Part shown: positions 53,641 through 62,987 of the stretch, piece by piece
Layout of the letters: each line of letters begins with the position of its first letter
Numbering within the stretch: position 1 is the first letter of the stretch
Assembly: GCF_004348525.1 (NCBI RefSeq)
Contig: NZ_SMKG01000001.1
Span: 124,001-188,000 of the forward strand
Length of the DNA stretch: 64,000 nt
Source: Micromonospora sp. 15K316
Lineage (GTDB): Bacteria; Actinomycetota; Actinomycetes; Mycobacteriales; Micromonosporaceae
Direction of reading: 5' to 3'
Program-made: the position numbers and the translations under genes
The notes under the pieces: model-generated
Told to the model about the DNA's origin: nothing
Databases searched by the model: none
Seen by the model: the letters and a program-made list of their open reading frames with translations, nothing else

Positions 53641-56600
53641 TCAGCTGGTGTACGCCTCCACCTCCCAGAGCGAATGGCCCCACGGCGTACCCCGGGCGGT
53701 GCCGTAGATCCGCAGGTAGCGGCCGTTGGCGCCGAGCGCGGAGTGCTCGTCCACACCCCCGTCCGCCCCCGTCACGGTCTTCACGTCGACCCAGGTGGTG
53801 CCGTTGTTCGAGGTCTGGATGACGTACGAACTGCTGTAGGCCGCCTCCCAGGAAAGCTTGACCCGGCCGATCGCGGTCGGGCTGCCCAGGTCGACCCGGA
53901 TCCACTGCGGGTCGGAGAAGGCGCTCGACCAGCGGGTGGTGAGGCTGCCGTCGACCGCCTGCGCGCCGGACATGCCCGCCCCCTCGTCGCTGGAGGTCGA
54001 CGTCGGCTTGTTCAGCAGCAGATTGGCGCCCGGCGGGCCGGTCGGGCCGCCGCTGTCGCCGTACACCTCGAACTCGAAGAGGGAGTAGCCCCAGGCGGTG
54101 CCCCGGGTGGTGCCGGTGAGACGGACGTACCGGCCGCTGCCGGTCAGGCCGGTCAGGTCGTCGACGCCGCCGTCGCCGCCGGTCACCGTCCGGATGGTGG
54201 TGAAGGTGACCCCGTCCGGCGAGGTCTGGATCTGGTACCCGCTGGCGTACGCGGCCTCCCAGGTCAGCTTGACCCGTTCGATGTCGTACGTCGCCCCGAG
54301 GTCCACGTCGATCCACTGCGGATCACCGAACGCGCTGCCCCACCGGGTGCCGAGCGCGCCGTCGAACGCGTTGGCGGCGACGAACGCCCCCTCGACGCTG
54401 GACGCCCTGGCCGGCTTGCCCCGGGCCAGGTTGCTGCCCGGGTCCGGTCCGGGCCCGCCGCCGGTCGAGAGGGTGAACTCGTCGACGTCGAAGTACGGAC
54501 CGCTGCCCTTGAACACGAGGTAGAGCGTGCGGGTGCCGGTGGGGGCGGTGACTGCGCCGGTGACCGTGGCGAAGGTGGCGTACCCACCGGTGGGTACCAC
54601 CGTCGCCTGACCGACCAGCGGGCCGGTGGGCGAGTCGACGCGCAGTTCCAGGACCCCACCGCCGCCGGGCGGCGCGCCGACCCGGGCGCTGAACGACTGG
54701 ACGCCTGTCAGGTTGTACGGGTGGAACGAGATCCAGTCGTTGTTGTCGACGTACCCGATCGCGGCGCCGCCGTGGGCGCTGCCCGGGTTGACGACCTGGA
54801 TGCCGGAGGAGTCGCCGAAGTGCTCGGCCTGGCGCACCCGCGGTTGCAGGACGGCCTGGGTGTGCGTGGTCAGCGGCGGCTGTCCGCCTCCGCCCAGGTC
54901 GGTGTACTCGGCGTCGATGATGCCGAAGATGTTCGCCGCGGTGTCGTGCTCGCCGTCGACCGAGGTCTGGATGACCCCGGAGCAGCCCTGCACGCTGCTG
55001 AGCTGGTGGCCGTGCGAGTCGTGACCGAGAACGTAGTTCACCTTCACCCGGGCGCAGTTGACCGGGCCGTCCTGGGCGTCGGTGACGGTGACGGTGAACG
55101 GCACGGCGTCGCCGAAGGCGAACGTCTGCCCGTTCGACGGGGTGTTCACGGTGACCACCGGGGCGCTGTTGCCGACCGTGATGACGGTGCTCGCGGTGGC
55201 GACCTTGCCGGTGCTGTCCCGGACCGTCAGGGTCGGGGTGCGGGCGCCGTTGGTGGTGTAGGTGAAGCTCGGGTTGGCCGCTGTCGAGTCGGTGCTGCCG
55301 TTGTTGTCGAAGTCCCAGGCGTAGGTGAACGGGTCGCCGTCGGGATCGAGCGTGCCGGCCGAGGAGAACTGGACGGTCAGCGGGGCGACGCCGCTGGTCG
55401 GGGTGGCCGAGACGACCGCGCGGGGTGCGCGTCCCTCGCGGGCGTACTCGATGCGGTAGAGCGCCGAGTTGGCGTCGCCGTTGAACCAGCCGGTGCCGTA
55501 GTCGAGCACGTAGAGCGCCCCGTCCGGGCCGAACTCCATGTCCATGACCTGGGTACCGGTCCACGGGAACGGGTTGATCTTCAACGGTTGGCCGGCCGGG
55601 TCGAGCGTGACGTTCTTGATCCAGCGGCGACCGAACTCGCCGGCGAAGTAGGTGCCGTCGAAGTACTCCGGGAACGCCACGTCGGAGGTGCTGGCCGGGT
55701 CGTACCGGTAGACCGGGCCGCCCATCGGGGACAGGCCGCCGCCGGTGAACTCCGGCGGTGAGCCGGAGCCGCCGTACGGCAGCCAGGCCGGGACGGCCGG
55801 CGGCAGCTGGGTGATGCCGGTGTTGTGGGGCGAGTTGTTCACCGGCCCGCCGGCGCAGGCGAACTTCGGCCCGGACGGGCCGGAGGGGAAGGTGTAGTCG
55901 TTGTAGGCGTCGTTGCGGGCGGTGCAGTACGGCCAGCCGTAGAAGCCGGGCTGGGCGATGCGGGCGAACTCGACGTTGCCCGCCGGTCCCCGGTTCGGGT
56001 CGGCGGTGCCCGCGTCCGGACCGTAGTCACCGAGGTAGACGATGCCGGTGGCCTTGTCCACGCTCATCCGGAACGGGTTGCGGAAGCCCATCGCGTAGAT
56101 CTCCGGGCGGGTCCGCGCGGTGCCCGGGGCGAACATGTTGCCGGCGGGGATGGTGTAGCCGCCCGCCGCGCTCGGCTTGATCCGGAGCACCTTGCCGCGC
56201 AGGTCGTTGCTGTTCGCCGAGGTGCGCTGGGCGTCGAAGGCCGGGTTGCGGCCGGGCCGCTCGTCGATCGGGGTGAAGCCGCTCGACTCGAAGGGGTTGG
56301 TGTCGTCGCCGGTGGACAGGTAAAGGTTGCCGGCCGCGTCGAAGTCCATGTCCCCACCGACGTGGCAGCACATGCCCCTGTTGGTCGGTACGTCGAGGAT
56401 CAGGGTCTCGCTGGCCAGGTTGATGGTGTTGTCCGGGTTCACGGTGAAGCGGGACAGCCGGTTGACGCCGTCCCAGCGGGCGAAGTCGGCCGGGGTGCCG
56501 GTGGCCGGTGCGCCGCCGCCGGGGGTGTCCAGCGGGGGCGCGTAGTAGGCGTACACCCAGCGGTTGGTGGCGAAGTCGGGGTCGGCCTTGATCCCCTGCA

Positions 56601-57564
56601 GGCCCTCCTCGTCACCGGTGTAGACCGGCAGGGTGGCGGCGACCTTGGTGTTGCCGGCCGCGTCGGTGTGCCGGATCACCCCGTTGCGCGCGGTGTGCAG
56701 CACGCCCCGGTCGGGCAGCACGGTGAGGCTCATCGGCTCACCGGTCTCGGCCACGCCCTTGGCCAGCTCCACCTGCTGGAAGTTGCTGTCGACGGTGCCA
56801 CCGCAGTCGGCGTCGGTCGCGCCGGCCGCGGTCATGATGCCGCCGAGCAGGTGTTGGCGGAAGTTCGGGTCGGCGTACGACTCGTCGGTGTGGCCCATGC
56901 CGGTGTACCAGGCGCGGCCGCCGGAGTAGTTCTGGCACCACGAGATGGGGTGGTCGTACCCCATGCTCCCGCCGGTGTAGGTGCTCTCGTCGAGGGTGGC
57001 GAGGACGTGCACGCTGCCCCGGGGGTTGGCGCGGTAGTTGTACCACTCGTCGAGCCGGGTCCACCGCTGTGGCAGCGTCTCCGTGGAGGGGTGCACGTGG
57101 TCGGCGACCTTGACGGTGGCCGTCTGGTTGGCCGGGTGGGAGGCGAAGTACGCCCCGACCAGCCCGCCGTACCAGGGCCAGTCGTACTCGGTGTCGGAGG
57201 CGGCGTGCACGCCGACGTAGCCGCCGCCGCCCTGGACGTAGCGCTCGAACGCGGCCTGTTGGCCGGCGTTGAGGACGTCGCCGGTGGTGGAGAGCCAGAT
57301 CACCGCGGCGAACCGGTCCAGGTTGGCGTCGGTGAACTGTGTCGCGTCCTCGGTGGTCTCGACGGTGAAACCGTTGGCGGCGCCGAGTTGCTGGATGGCG
57401 GTGATGCCGGGGCCGATGGAGCCGTGCCGGAATCCGGCGGTCTTGCTGAACACCAGCACGGTGAACGGTGCGGCGCTGGCTGCGGGCGGAAGGGCGGTGA
57501 TGCCGCCGAGCACGAGGATCGCGCTCAGCGCAGCACCGAGCCATGCTCTCAGGGGTCTGCGCAC
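53641..57564 (-). CDS. Secreted ThuA / sugar-dehydrogenase-like / PKD / CBM multidomain protein
   Basis: A 1307-residue exported protein. Signal 1-33, then five parts. (1) ThuA domain, about 34-245 (VLVFSKTAGFRHGSIGPG, GYVGVHAASDTEYDWPWY). (2) A six-bladed glucose/sorbosone-dehydrogenase-like propeller, about 265-700 (ADPDFATNRWVYAYY, GNLYLSTGDDTNPF, FRNPFRMSVDKATG, DGALYVLDYGTGW). (3) PKD domain, about 715-800 (FSSAGTLDPDGDPFTYAWDF). (4) CBM6-like module, about 900-1035. (5) Two F5/8-type discoidin modules, about 1040-1165 and 1180-1307. It likely binds and processes complex glycans outside the cell. GTG 57564 has AAAGGA 6 nt upstream. Confidence 0.88.
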   Translation of the reverse strand: MRRPLRAWLGAALSAILVLGGITALPPAASAAPFTVLVFSKTAGFRHGSIGPGITAIQQLGAANGFTVETTEDATQFTDANLDRFAAVIWLSTTGDVLNAGQQAAFERYVQGGGGYVGVHAASDTEYDWPWYGGLVGAYFASHPANQTATVKVADHVHPSTETLPQRWTRLDEWYNYRANPRGSVHVLATLDESTYTGGSMGYDHPISWCQNYSGGRAWYTGMGHTDESYADPNFRQHLLGGIMTAAGATDADCGGTVDSNFQQVELAKGVAETGEPMSLTVLPDRGVLHTARNGVIRHTDAAGNTKVAATLPVYTGDEEGLQGIKADPDFATNRWVYAYYAPPLDTPGGGAPATGTPADFARWDGVNRLSRFTVNPDNTINLASETLILDVPTNRGMCCHVGGDMDFDAAGNLYLSTGDDTNPFESSGFTPIDERPGRNPAFDAQRTSANSNDLRGKVLRIKPSAAGGYTIPAGNMFAPGTARTRPEIYAMGFRNPFRMSVDKATGIVYLGDYGPDAGTADPNRGPAGNVEFARIAQPGFYGWPYCTARNDAYNDYTFPSGPSGPKFACAGGPVNNSPHNTGITQLPPAVPAWLPYGGSGSPPEFTGGGLSPMGGPVYRYDPASTSDVAFPEYFDGTYFAGEFGRRWIKNVTLDPAGQPLKINPFPWTGTQVMDMEFGPDGALYVLDYGTGWFNGDANSALYRIEYAREGRAPRAVVSATPTSGVAPLTVQFSSAGTLDPDGDPFTYAWDFDNNGSTDSTAANPSFTYTTNGARTPTLTVRDSTGKVATASTVITVGNSAPVVTVNTPSNGQTFAFGDAVPFTVTVTDAQDGPVNCARVKVNYVLGHDSHGHQLSSVQGCSGVIQTSVDGEHDTAANIFGIIDAEYTDLGGGGQPPLTTHTQAVLQPRVRQAEHFGDSSGIQVVNPGSAHGGAAIGYVDNNDWISFHPYNLTGVQSFSARVGAPPGGGGVLELRVDSPTGPLVGQATVVPTGGYATFATVTGAVTAPTGTRTLYLVFKGSGPYFDVDEFTLSTGGGPGPDPGSNLARGKPARASSVEGAFVAANAFDGALGTRWGSAFGDPQWIDVDLGATYDIERVKLTWEAAYASGYQIQTSPDGVTFTTIRTVTGGDGGVDDLTGLTGSGRYVRLTGTTRGTAWGYSLFEFEVYGDSGGPTGPPGANLLLNKPTSTSSDEGAGMSGAQAVDGSLTTRWSSAFSDPQWIRVDLGSPTAIGRVKLSWEAAYSSSYVIQTSNNGTTWVDVKTVTGADGGVDEHSALGANGRYLRIYGTARGTPWGHSLWEVEAYTS

Positions 57565-57741
57565 GGGGGGTCCTTTCGCGCGGTGGGGACGGCGTGCGCC
57601 GATCACGCCTCGGTGGTGGGGGGTGGTGGTCGGGCCTCGCTTGCCGCTCGCCCGGCGCGCCGACGCCACTACGAGCCTGAGATATGTAGATGTATCGTTG
57701 CCATCCGCCGGGCGGGCGTCAAGGGCTCTATCGCCATCTGT

Positions 57742-57755
57742 GAGAGCGTTATCTC
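57742..57755. promoter_or_regulatory. Candidate operator upstream of the ThuA gene
   Basis: GAGAGCGTTATCTC has matched 4-bp outer arms around a central CG and lies about 20 bp upstream of the TTGACG -35 of the ThuA gene. It resembles LacI/GalR sites but only 8 of 14 positions are symmetric. Confidence 0.3.
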
Positions 57756-57849
57756 CGCAGTTCAGAGGCGGCACGGCTGGACCGGTCGGGCATCTGCCCG
57801 AGACCGGCGAGAACGCGCCAGGTGGACCACGAGCGCTCCCGCGAGCCGA

Positions 57850-57873
57850 GGCACCGGTGGCGCCGCCGGTGCC
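57850..57873 (-). terminator. Terminator after the amidohydrolase gene
   Basis: An 8-bp stem (GGCACCGG / CCGGTGCC) with an 8-nt loop begins 18 nt past the stop at 57891. Confidence 0.55.
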
Positions 57874-57890
57874 CCGGGTCGCGCCGCGGC

Positions 57891-59264
57891 TCAGGCCGTC
57901 CAGGCGGGGCCCAGTACGTCGACGAGCTTCGCCCGGTCGAACACCCGGCTCCGGGACTCCTCGATGAGCTGCCGCGCCCGCTCGGCGACGGCTCCGACGA
58001 GCCGGCCGTCGCGCTTCACCACCACCCCGTCGACCAGCACGGTGTCGACGTCACTGGGACCGGCGTTGAGCACGATCGTGGTGACCGGCTCGTTCAGCGG
58101 ACCGAGGTGGGGCCGCGACACGTCGACGAGGATCAGGTCGGCCCGCTTCCCGGGCCGGAGGGTGCCGATGCGATCCGACATGCCCCAGGCCTCGGCGCCC
58201 GCGACAGTGGCGAAGCGCAGCACGTCGCGGTGGTCGAGGTCGACGGTCGCGGGCGGCTCGTCGCGGGCCAGCGCCGCCGCGTTGGCCCGCCCACGCTCCG
58301 CGGCGAGCGCCAACCGCATCTCGCTGAACAGGTCGGTGCCGGCCCCGGCGACGGTGTCGGTGCCGAGTGCGGGGAGCAGGCCGTGCTCGATGGCCCGGCC
58401 GACGAGCGGGAAGGTCCCCATCGCCATCGACATGTCGATGGTCGGGCAGGGCGTGACGGTCCCGCCGGTGGCGGCGATGCGGGCGAGGTCGGTCTCGCTG
58501 AACTGCGCTCCGTGAGCGTGGTGCACGTCCGGACCGAGCAGGCCGAGACCGTCGAGGGTCTCGATGGTCCGGTATTTGCGCAGGTAGCCGGGGATGCCGG
58601 AGTGGATGCTGATCGGCACGCCCAGTTCCCGGGCCAGGTTGAAGTCGTACTCGGTGGTCTCCGGGGTGGCGAACTCCGGTCCGCGCAGGGCCAGGCCCAT
58701 GGTGACACGGGCGCGGTCGTCGGCGAGCAGGTCGCGCATCCGGCGTACGTCGTCGGGGTGCCGTTCGGTGCTCTCGTGGAACCAGCGCATCACACCCTGA
58801 CCGACGGGCGGGCCGTAGAGGTAGAGCGCCCGGATGCCGGAGTCCTGCAGCGCGCGGACGTTCTCGTCGGCGTGCATGGGAGTGGTGCCGATGTGGGACC
58901 AGTCGGCGACCGTGGTGATGCCGGCATTGAGGGCCTGCAGCGCACCCCAGAGGACACCGGCGTAGACGTCGTCGGGCTGGTACTTGTCGAGCAGGCCGGC
59001 GAGGACGACACCGAAGTAGCCGCCGAGGGAGACCTTGCCGCCGGCGCCACCGATGGCGCCCTGCCAGACGTGCCGGTGCGAGTCGACGAGGCCGGGCAGG
59101 GCCACCTTTCCGGCCGCGTCGATGACGGTGGCACCGGTGTCGTCGAGGTCGACGCCGATGGCGGTGATGGCGCCGTCGTCGATCCGGAGGTCCGCGCGGG
59201 GCAGGTCGCCGATCTGGTCGTCGAGGCTGATCACGTGGGCGTTACGGATGAGGATGCTGGACAC
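57891..59264 (-). CDS. Metal-dependent amidohydrolase (AtzB/TrzN/cytosine deaminase-like)
   Basis: A 457-residue amidohydrolase-superfamily enzyme. Metal ligands are seen in DSHRHVWQG (HxH), ISIHSGIPG (His), HHAHGAQF (His) and ALGTDTVAG (Asp). The frame and length are those of chlorohydrolase/S-adenosylhomocysteine-deaminase-like or guanine deaminase-like enzymes, which act on heterocyclic amines. GTG 59264 has GGAG 7 nt upstream; the larger open frame above is antisense to the MFS gene. It is 31 bp downstream of the MFS gene and likely co-transcribed, suggesting import and deamination of a nucleobase-like compound. Confidence 0.87.
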   Translation of the reverse strand: MSSILIRNAHVISLDDQIGDLPRADLRIDDGAITAIGVDLDDTGATVIDAAGKVALPGLVDSHRHVWQGAIGGAGGKVSLGGYFGVVLAGLLDKYQPDDVYAGVLWGALQALNAGITTVADWSHIGTTPMHADENVRALQDSGIRALYLYGPPVGQGVMRWFHESTERHPDDVRRMRDLLADDRARVTMGLALRGPEFATPETTEYDFNLARELGVPISIHSGIPGYLRKYRTIETLDGLGLLGPDVHHAHGAQFSETDLARIAATGGTVTPCPTIDMSMAMGTFPLVGRAIEHGLLPALGTDTVAGAGTDLFSEMRLALAAERGRANAAALARDEPPATVDLDHRDVLRFATVAGAEAWGMSDRIGTLRPGKRADLILVDVSRPHLGPLNEPVTTIVLNAGPSDVDTVLVDGVVVKRDGRLVGAVAERARQLIEESRSRVFDRAKLVDVLGPAWTA

Positions 59265-59295
59265 GGAGGCACTCCAGGTATGAGAAGGACGGGCG

Positions 59296-60519
59296 CTATC
59301 GCGCGGTACCGGCCGCGAGGCCGGCGGAGGGGGACGTCGGTGGTTCCGGCCGCAGTCGGATGGCGGCGACGGCAGCCAGGCCGACCAGCGCCAACGCCGC
59401 GAACCCGGCCAGGGCACCGCGTGCTCCGGCGATCTGGCTGGCCACGCCGAGCCCGATGACCGGGATGGACAAGCCCGCGTAACTGGTGACAAACAGGGTA
59501 GCGAGCGTGCCGGCTCTTCGGTCCGCCGGACCGAGCTGCACGACCGTGGTGAGGCAAGCCCGGAAGAGCAGCCCGGCGGCGGCGCCGGTGACCGCGCCGC
59601 CCACGACGAAGGGGGCGAGCAGCGCCGTCCACACTCCAGCGACGATGAGACCGAGCCCGATCGGCATCGCCACGACGACGGCGCGCATCGCCGGGCGGGG
59701 TGGCAGCCGGCGCAGGCCGAGCTGGGCGATGGCGCCCGAGCCGAGCCCGATGAAGGCGACGAGACCGGCGAGGGCATGTGATCGGTGCCCCAGGGTGCCG
59801 GCGAGGAACGACGGGCTGAGCGCGCTGAACAGGCCGAACATCGCGAACGCCAGCAGGCCGCCGAGACAGGAGGCCACGAAGAGCAGGCGCCGCTCGGACG
59901 CCAGGGCGATCGGCCGCGACCAGGGTCGGATCACCGGCTGTTTGGTCTCCGGTACGACGGCCACCAGGAGCACGGCCAGTGCCAGCACCGCGCCGGTGAT
60001 GACGTAGGGCAGTTCCAGGGGGGCCGGGGCCCACTCGGCGAGCGCGCCGGAGATCAGCGGACCGGCCGCGATGCCGCCCAGGTTGGCGGCGGTCGCCACG
60101 ACCTCGGCGTGCGCCGGGGCCGTCTCCGGTCGGGCGTTGCGGTGCAGTTCGATCAGATAGGCGGTGGCAGGGCCGGAGAGCAGCCCGATCGACAGGCCGG
60201 ACAGCACCCGGCCGAGCAGCACGCCCGGCAGCGCCGGCCAGATCACGAAGACCATGCAGGCCAGCAGTTGCACCGCCAGGGCGGCAGCGAGCACCGGACG
60301 GCGTCCGACGCGTTCGGCGCGGGCTCCGGCGAGCAGCAGTCCGGCCACCACACCGACGACGTAGACGGCGAAGACGAGGCTCACCATCGTCGTACCGAAA
60401 TGGTCCCGGCGCTGGTAGAGCACGTAGAGCGGGGTCGGCACGGAGCCGGCCGCCATCGTCGCGCCGTACGCGGCGGCGACCAGCGCGAACCCGGCCCGGT
60501 GGGTGGTGGTGCGAGGCAT
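59296..60519 (-). CDS. MFS transporter
   Basis: A 407-residue permease with 12 predicted spans. The between-spans loop GARAERVGRRPVLAAAL and the central cytoplasmic loop with PETKQP are MFS features. It could import or export a small compound; linkage to the amidohydrolase suggests import of its substrate. ATG 60519 is favoured over the upstream in-frame ATG because homology begins there. It diverges from a LysR regulator, and its promoter overlaps the regulator's palindrome. Confidence 0.88.
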   Translation of the reverse strand: MPRTTTHRAGFALVAAAYGATMAAGSVPTPLYVLYQRRDHFGTTMVSLVFAVYVVGVVAGLLLAGARAERVGRRPVLAAALAVQLLACMVFVIWPALPGVLLGRVLSGLSIGLLSGPATAYLIELHRNARPETAPAHAEVVATAANLGGIAAGPLISGALAEWAPAPLELPYVITGAVLALAVLLVAVVPETKQPVIRPWSRPIALASERRLLFVASCLGGLLAFAMFGLFSALSPSFLAGTLGHRSHALAGLVAFIGLGSGAIAQLGLRRLPPRPAMRAVVVAMPIGLGLIVAGVWTALLAPFVVGGAVTGAAAGLLFRACLTTVVQLGPADRRAGTLATLFVTSYAGLSIPVIGLGVASQIAGARGALAGFAALALVGLAAVAAIRLRPEPPTSPSAGLAAGTAR

Positions 60520-60553
60520 GCGACGAGCTTGGTCCGGGCACCCATCAGGATCC

Positions 60554-60592
60554 AATATCAATTACGGATGCAGTTATCTGAACCTGAGATAA
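60554..60592. promoter_or_regulatory. LysR box and MFS promoter
   Basis: TTATCT-N7-AGATAA (60574-60592) is a perfect 6-bp inverted repeat containing T-N11-A. On the minus strand TTCAGA (60577-60582) and GATATT (60554-60559), 17 bp apart, form the MFS promoter, so the box covers its -35. It also lies 8 nt before the LysR start codon. Confidence 0.65.
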
Positions 60593-60599
60593 TGGTCGG

Positions 60600-61499
60600 G
60601 TGGATGTCCGAGAACTCAAGGTCTTCCTGGCCGTCGCCGAGGAACGAAGCTTCACCCGGGCCGCTGAGCGCCTGCACATCGCGCAGTCCGCCGTCTCCAC
60701 CACGGTACGCGCGCTGGAGCGGGACCTCGGCACGACGCTGTTCGATCGGACGACCCAACGGGTCGAGTTGACCGAGGCCGGGCGAGCCCTGCGACCCGAG
60801 GCCACCCGGATCCTCGCCTCCCTCGAAGCGGCCCGCGAGACGGTCGCCCACGTCGGGCAGGGACTGCGTGGCACCCTGCGCCTCGGCATCCTGCACGGCC
60901 TCACCCCTGGCCGGGTCCGCGAGGCGATCGCCGCCTTCCGCGCCGAGTTCCCGCTCGTGGAGATCTCGTTGACCGCCCCCGGCGGCCGCGGCTCGCTCGA
61001 TCACGTGGAGCGCATCCGGGACGGTTCGCTGGAACTGGCCGTGGTGATCACCCTCGGGTCCGAGCCGGGGATCCGCCGACAGGTGCTCTCGACCGACGAG
61101 GTCGTCCTGGCCTGCCCACCCGAGCATCCCCTGGCCGGCCGGGACGGCGTCGACCTCGCGGACCTGGCGGGCGAGTCGTTCATCGAGTTCCCGCCGGGCT
61201 GGGGCGTCCGATGCGCGGTGGATCAGTCGTTCGCCTCGGCGGGCGTGCAGCGCCGCAGCACGATCCAGATGAATGACATGTCGACGATCCTCGACCTGGT
61301 ACGCCTCGGGCTCGGGGTCGCCTTCGTGCCCGCTTCCGTCGCCGATCAGAACGCCGACCTGCGTTTCCTGCGGGTGCGGCACAACCCGCCCGCGTACCAG
61401 ATCGCGATCGCCGCCGCCGCCGATCGTCCGCTCGGCCCGGTCGCCCAGCAGTTCCTGCGGATCGCTCAGTCGATCACCGGCGGCCGGCCCGCCTCGTAG
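60600..61499 (+). CDS. LysR-family regulator
   Basis: A 299-residue regulator. The N-terminal winged helix is ELKVFLAVAEERSFTRAAE, AQSAVSTTVRALERDLGTTLF and GRALRPEATRIL (residues 5-66). The co-inducer domain follows (LRLGILHGLTPGRV, LVRLGLGVAFVP). It is divergent from the MFS-amidohydrolase pair and most likely controls it through the palindrome between them. The start is GTG 60600. Confidence 0.92.
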   Translation: MDVRELKVFLAVAEERSFTRAAERLHIAQSAVSTTVRALERDLGTTLFDRTTQRVELTEAGRALRPEATRILASLEAARETVAHVGQGLRGTLRLGILHGLTPGRVREAIAAFRAEFPLVEISLTAPGGRGSLDHVERIRDGSLELAVVITLGSEPGIRRQVLSTDEVVLACPPEHPLAGRDGVDLADLAGESFIEFPPGWGVRCAVDQSFASAGVQRRSTIQMNDMSTILDLVRLGLGVAFVPASVADQNADLRFLRVRHNPPAYQIAIAAAADRPLGPVAQQFLRIAQSITGGRPAS

Positions 61500-61521
61500 G
61501 CGCACCACCCGGTCCCGGCCC

Positions 61522-62010
61522 TCAGTGTGCCCAGCCGGCGGCGTGCATGGCGTTGTGGAACCAGCCACCCGAGTCCATCGGCCCGACCGTGCCGCCGGAC
61601 GGCGTCCCGGCGCCGGGGAGCTTGGCGACGTCCTCGGCGAGCGTGTCCTTGCCGATGTGCGGCAGCGCCGCGACGGCCTCGTCGGCGGGCATGCCGGCGA
61701 CCACCTCCGGGTGGCGCCGGATGTAGTCGCCGACGTGCCGGATCACGGCCGCCAGCCGCCCCTGGAGCAGGGCCGGGTCGGGCTCGTCCGACGTCGGCAC
61801 CAGGCCTCGCACCTCCCAGGCATCGGTGAGCAGCGGCGCGAGCCGGCGCCCCGACCGGTCGAAGAACTCGAGACCGCCCTTCGCGCGGAGGTTCCGGTCG
61901 CTCAACATCTCGCCGACACTGGCGTACGCGTGCGCGAAGGTGTTGTCGGTCGCGATCACCACCGGCTGAACGTCCGTGGTCGCGGCCGGCTCGGTCGGCA
62001 GTCGGGTCAT
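61522..62010 (-). CDS. Hypothetical protein
   Basis: A 162-residue soluble protein of no recognised family. It has VVIATDNTFAHAYASVGEM, LEFFDRSGRRLAPLLTDAW and a His-rich C-terminal end (GWFHNAMHAAGWAH). ATG 62010 has GGGGGAG 4 nt upstream. The open frame extends further upstream but looks antisense to nothing coding. It converges with the LysR gene (22-bp gap). Function unknown. Confidence 0.7.
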   Translation of the reverse strand: MTRLPTEPAATTDVQPVVIATDNTFAHAYASVGEMLSDRNLRAKGGLEFFDRSGRRLAPLLTDAWEVRGLVPTSDEPDPALLQGRLAAVIRHVGDYIRRHPEVVAGMPADEAVAALPHIGKDTLAEDVAKLPGAGTPSGGTVGPMDSGGWFHNAMHAAGWAH

Positions 62011-62200
62011 GGCACTCCCCCTTCGGATCTGCGCGGTTCCAGACAGCCCCGGTCGGCCGAGTGCCGCCTCCCGCAGCCTAGCGACGCACATCAATGGGAT
62101 GGCTCCGCCGGCATGCGCCAGCCGATGACGGCCGTGACCCGTCAGCAACCGGGCAGCGGAGTCCACGCCCGGCACGGCGCAGCTGTCTAGACTTCCCACC

Positions 62201-62923
62201 GTGGTGGACACCGGAGTCGATGAGCGGGTCACCGAGGCATGGACGCGGATCGAGGACGCGCTGGGTCGTGTCCTGCCGGCATCACTGGGGCAGCTCTCCG
62301 CGCCGGCCGAGACGCCGGAGATCGACGCGGTGGAGGCCGCCCTGGCCGTGTCCCTGCCGGAGGATTTCCGCGCCGGTCTCCGCGTGCACAACGGAACCGG
62401 TTGGGCCCACTCCGCCCCGGGTCAACCCAGCCCGGTGCCGCTGGATCAGCTCTACGGCACGGACCAGATCATCGAGGCGACCCGGATGTGGCGCGACAAC
62501 CATCATCCGGAGCCGGATTGGGACGGTCCTCGGGTCTGGGCGCACTTCGTCGACGAGGAGATGCTCCGCCTGAACGGGCCGGTGCGGCCGGTCGTGGGCT
62601 CGCCGGGCGCGGTGGTGGTGGGTGGCATGAACGGCGACGTGCACTGGCTGCTCGACCTTGACCCGGCCCCGGGAGGAACGCCCGGACAGGTGGTTCGGGT
62701 CGATGTCGAGTGCGCCTCGTGGGACGTGCTGGCGCCGTCCTGGACCCAGCTGCTCGTCCGCTACGCCGAGGATCTGGAACTGTTCGCCGCCGATCCTGAC
62801 AGTTCGACGTTGACTATCGATCAGGACTTCGGACCGGAGTGCGAGTGGGGCACGTCGTTCGACCTCTGGGGTACGCGGCCCGCCTGGCTCCGGGACGTCC
62901 AGGCCCGCAATCCGTACCGGTGA
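62201..62923 (+). CDS. SMI1/KNR4-family protein
   Basis: A 240-residue protein with the SMI1/KNR4 signature: TPEIDAVEAALAVSLPEDFRAGLRVHNG in two motif parts, LYGTDQIIEATRMW, and a late VVGSPGAVVVGGMNGDVHWLLDLD. In bacteria the family supplies immunity proteins against nuclease toxins and also housekeeping cell-wall roles. No toxin gene is adjacent. The GTG start at 62201 is preceded by a -10-like TAGACT 7 nt away and no ribosome binding site, so the mRNA may be leaderless. Confidence 0.85.
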   Translation: MVDTGVDERVTEAWTRIEDALGRVLPASLGQLSAPAETPEIDAVEAALAVSLPEDFRAGLRVHNGTGWAHSAPGQPSPVPLDQLYGTDQIIEATRMWRDNHHPEPDWDGPRVWAHFVDEEMLRLNGPVRPVVGSPGAVVVGGMNGDVHWLLDLDPAPGGTPGQVVRVDVECASWDVLAPSWTQLLVRYAEDLELFAADPDSSTLTIDQDFGPECEWGTSFDLWGTRPAWLRDVQARNPYR

Positions 62924-62987
62924 TCGCGCGGAGCTGTGGCGGCTGATCGGACGGGTCGTAGGCTGCGCCGCGACCCCGCTGGGGCAA

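Larger units (their letters stand above)
57565..57890. other. Intergenic region upstream of the ThuA gene
   Basis: No gene is seen in these 326 bp. The region contains a -35-like TTGACG (minus, 57717-57722), an AT-rich ATGTAGATGTAT patch near 57686, an imperfect palindrome GAGAGCGTTATCTC at 57742-57755, and the hairpin at 57850-57873. Confidence 0.45.
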
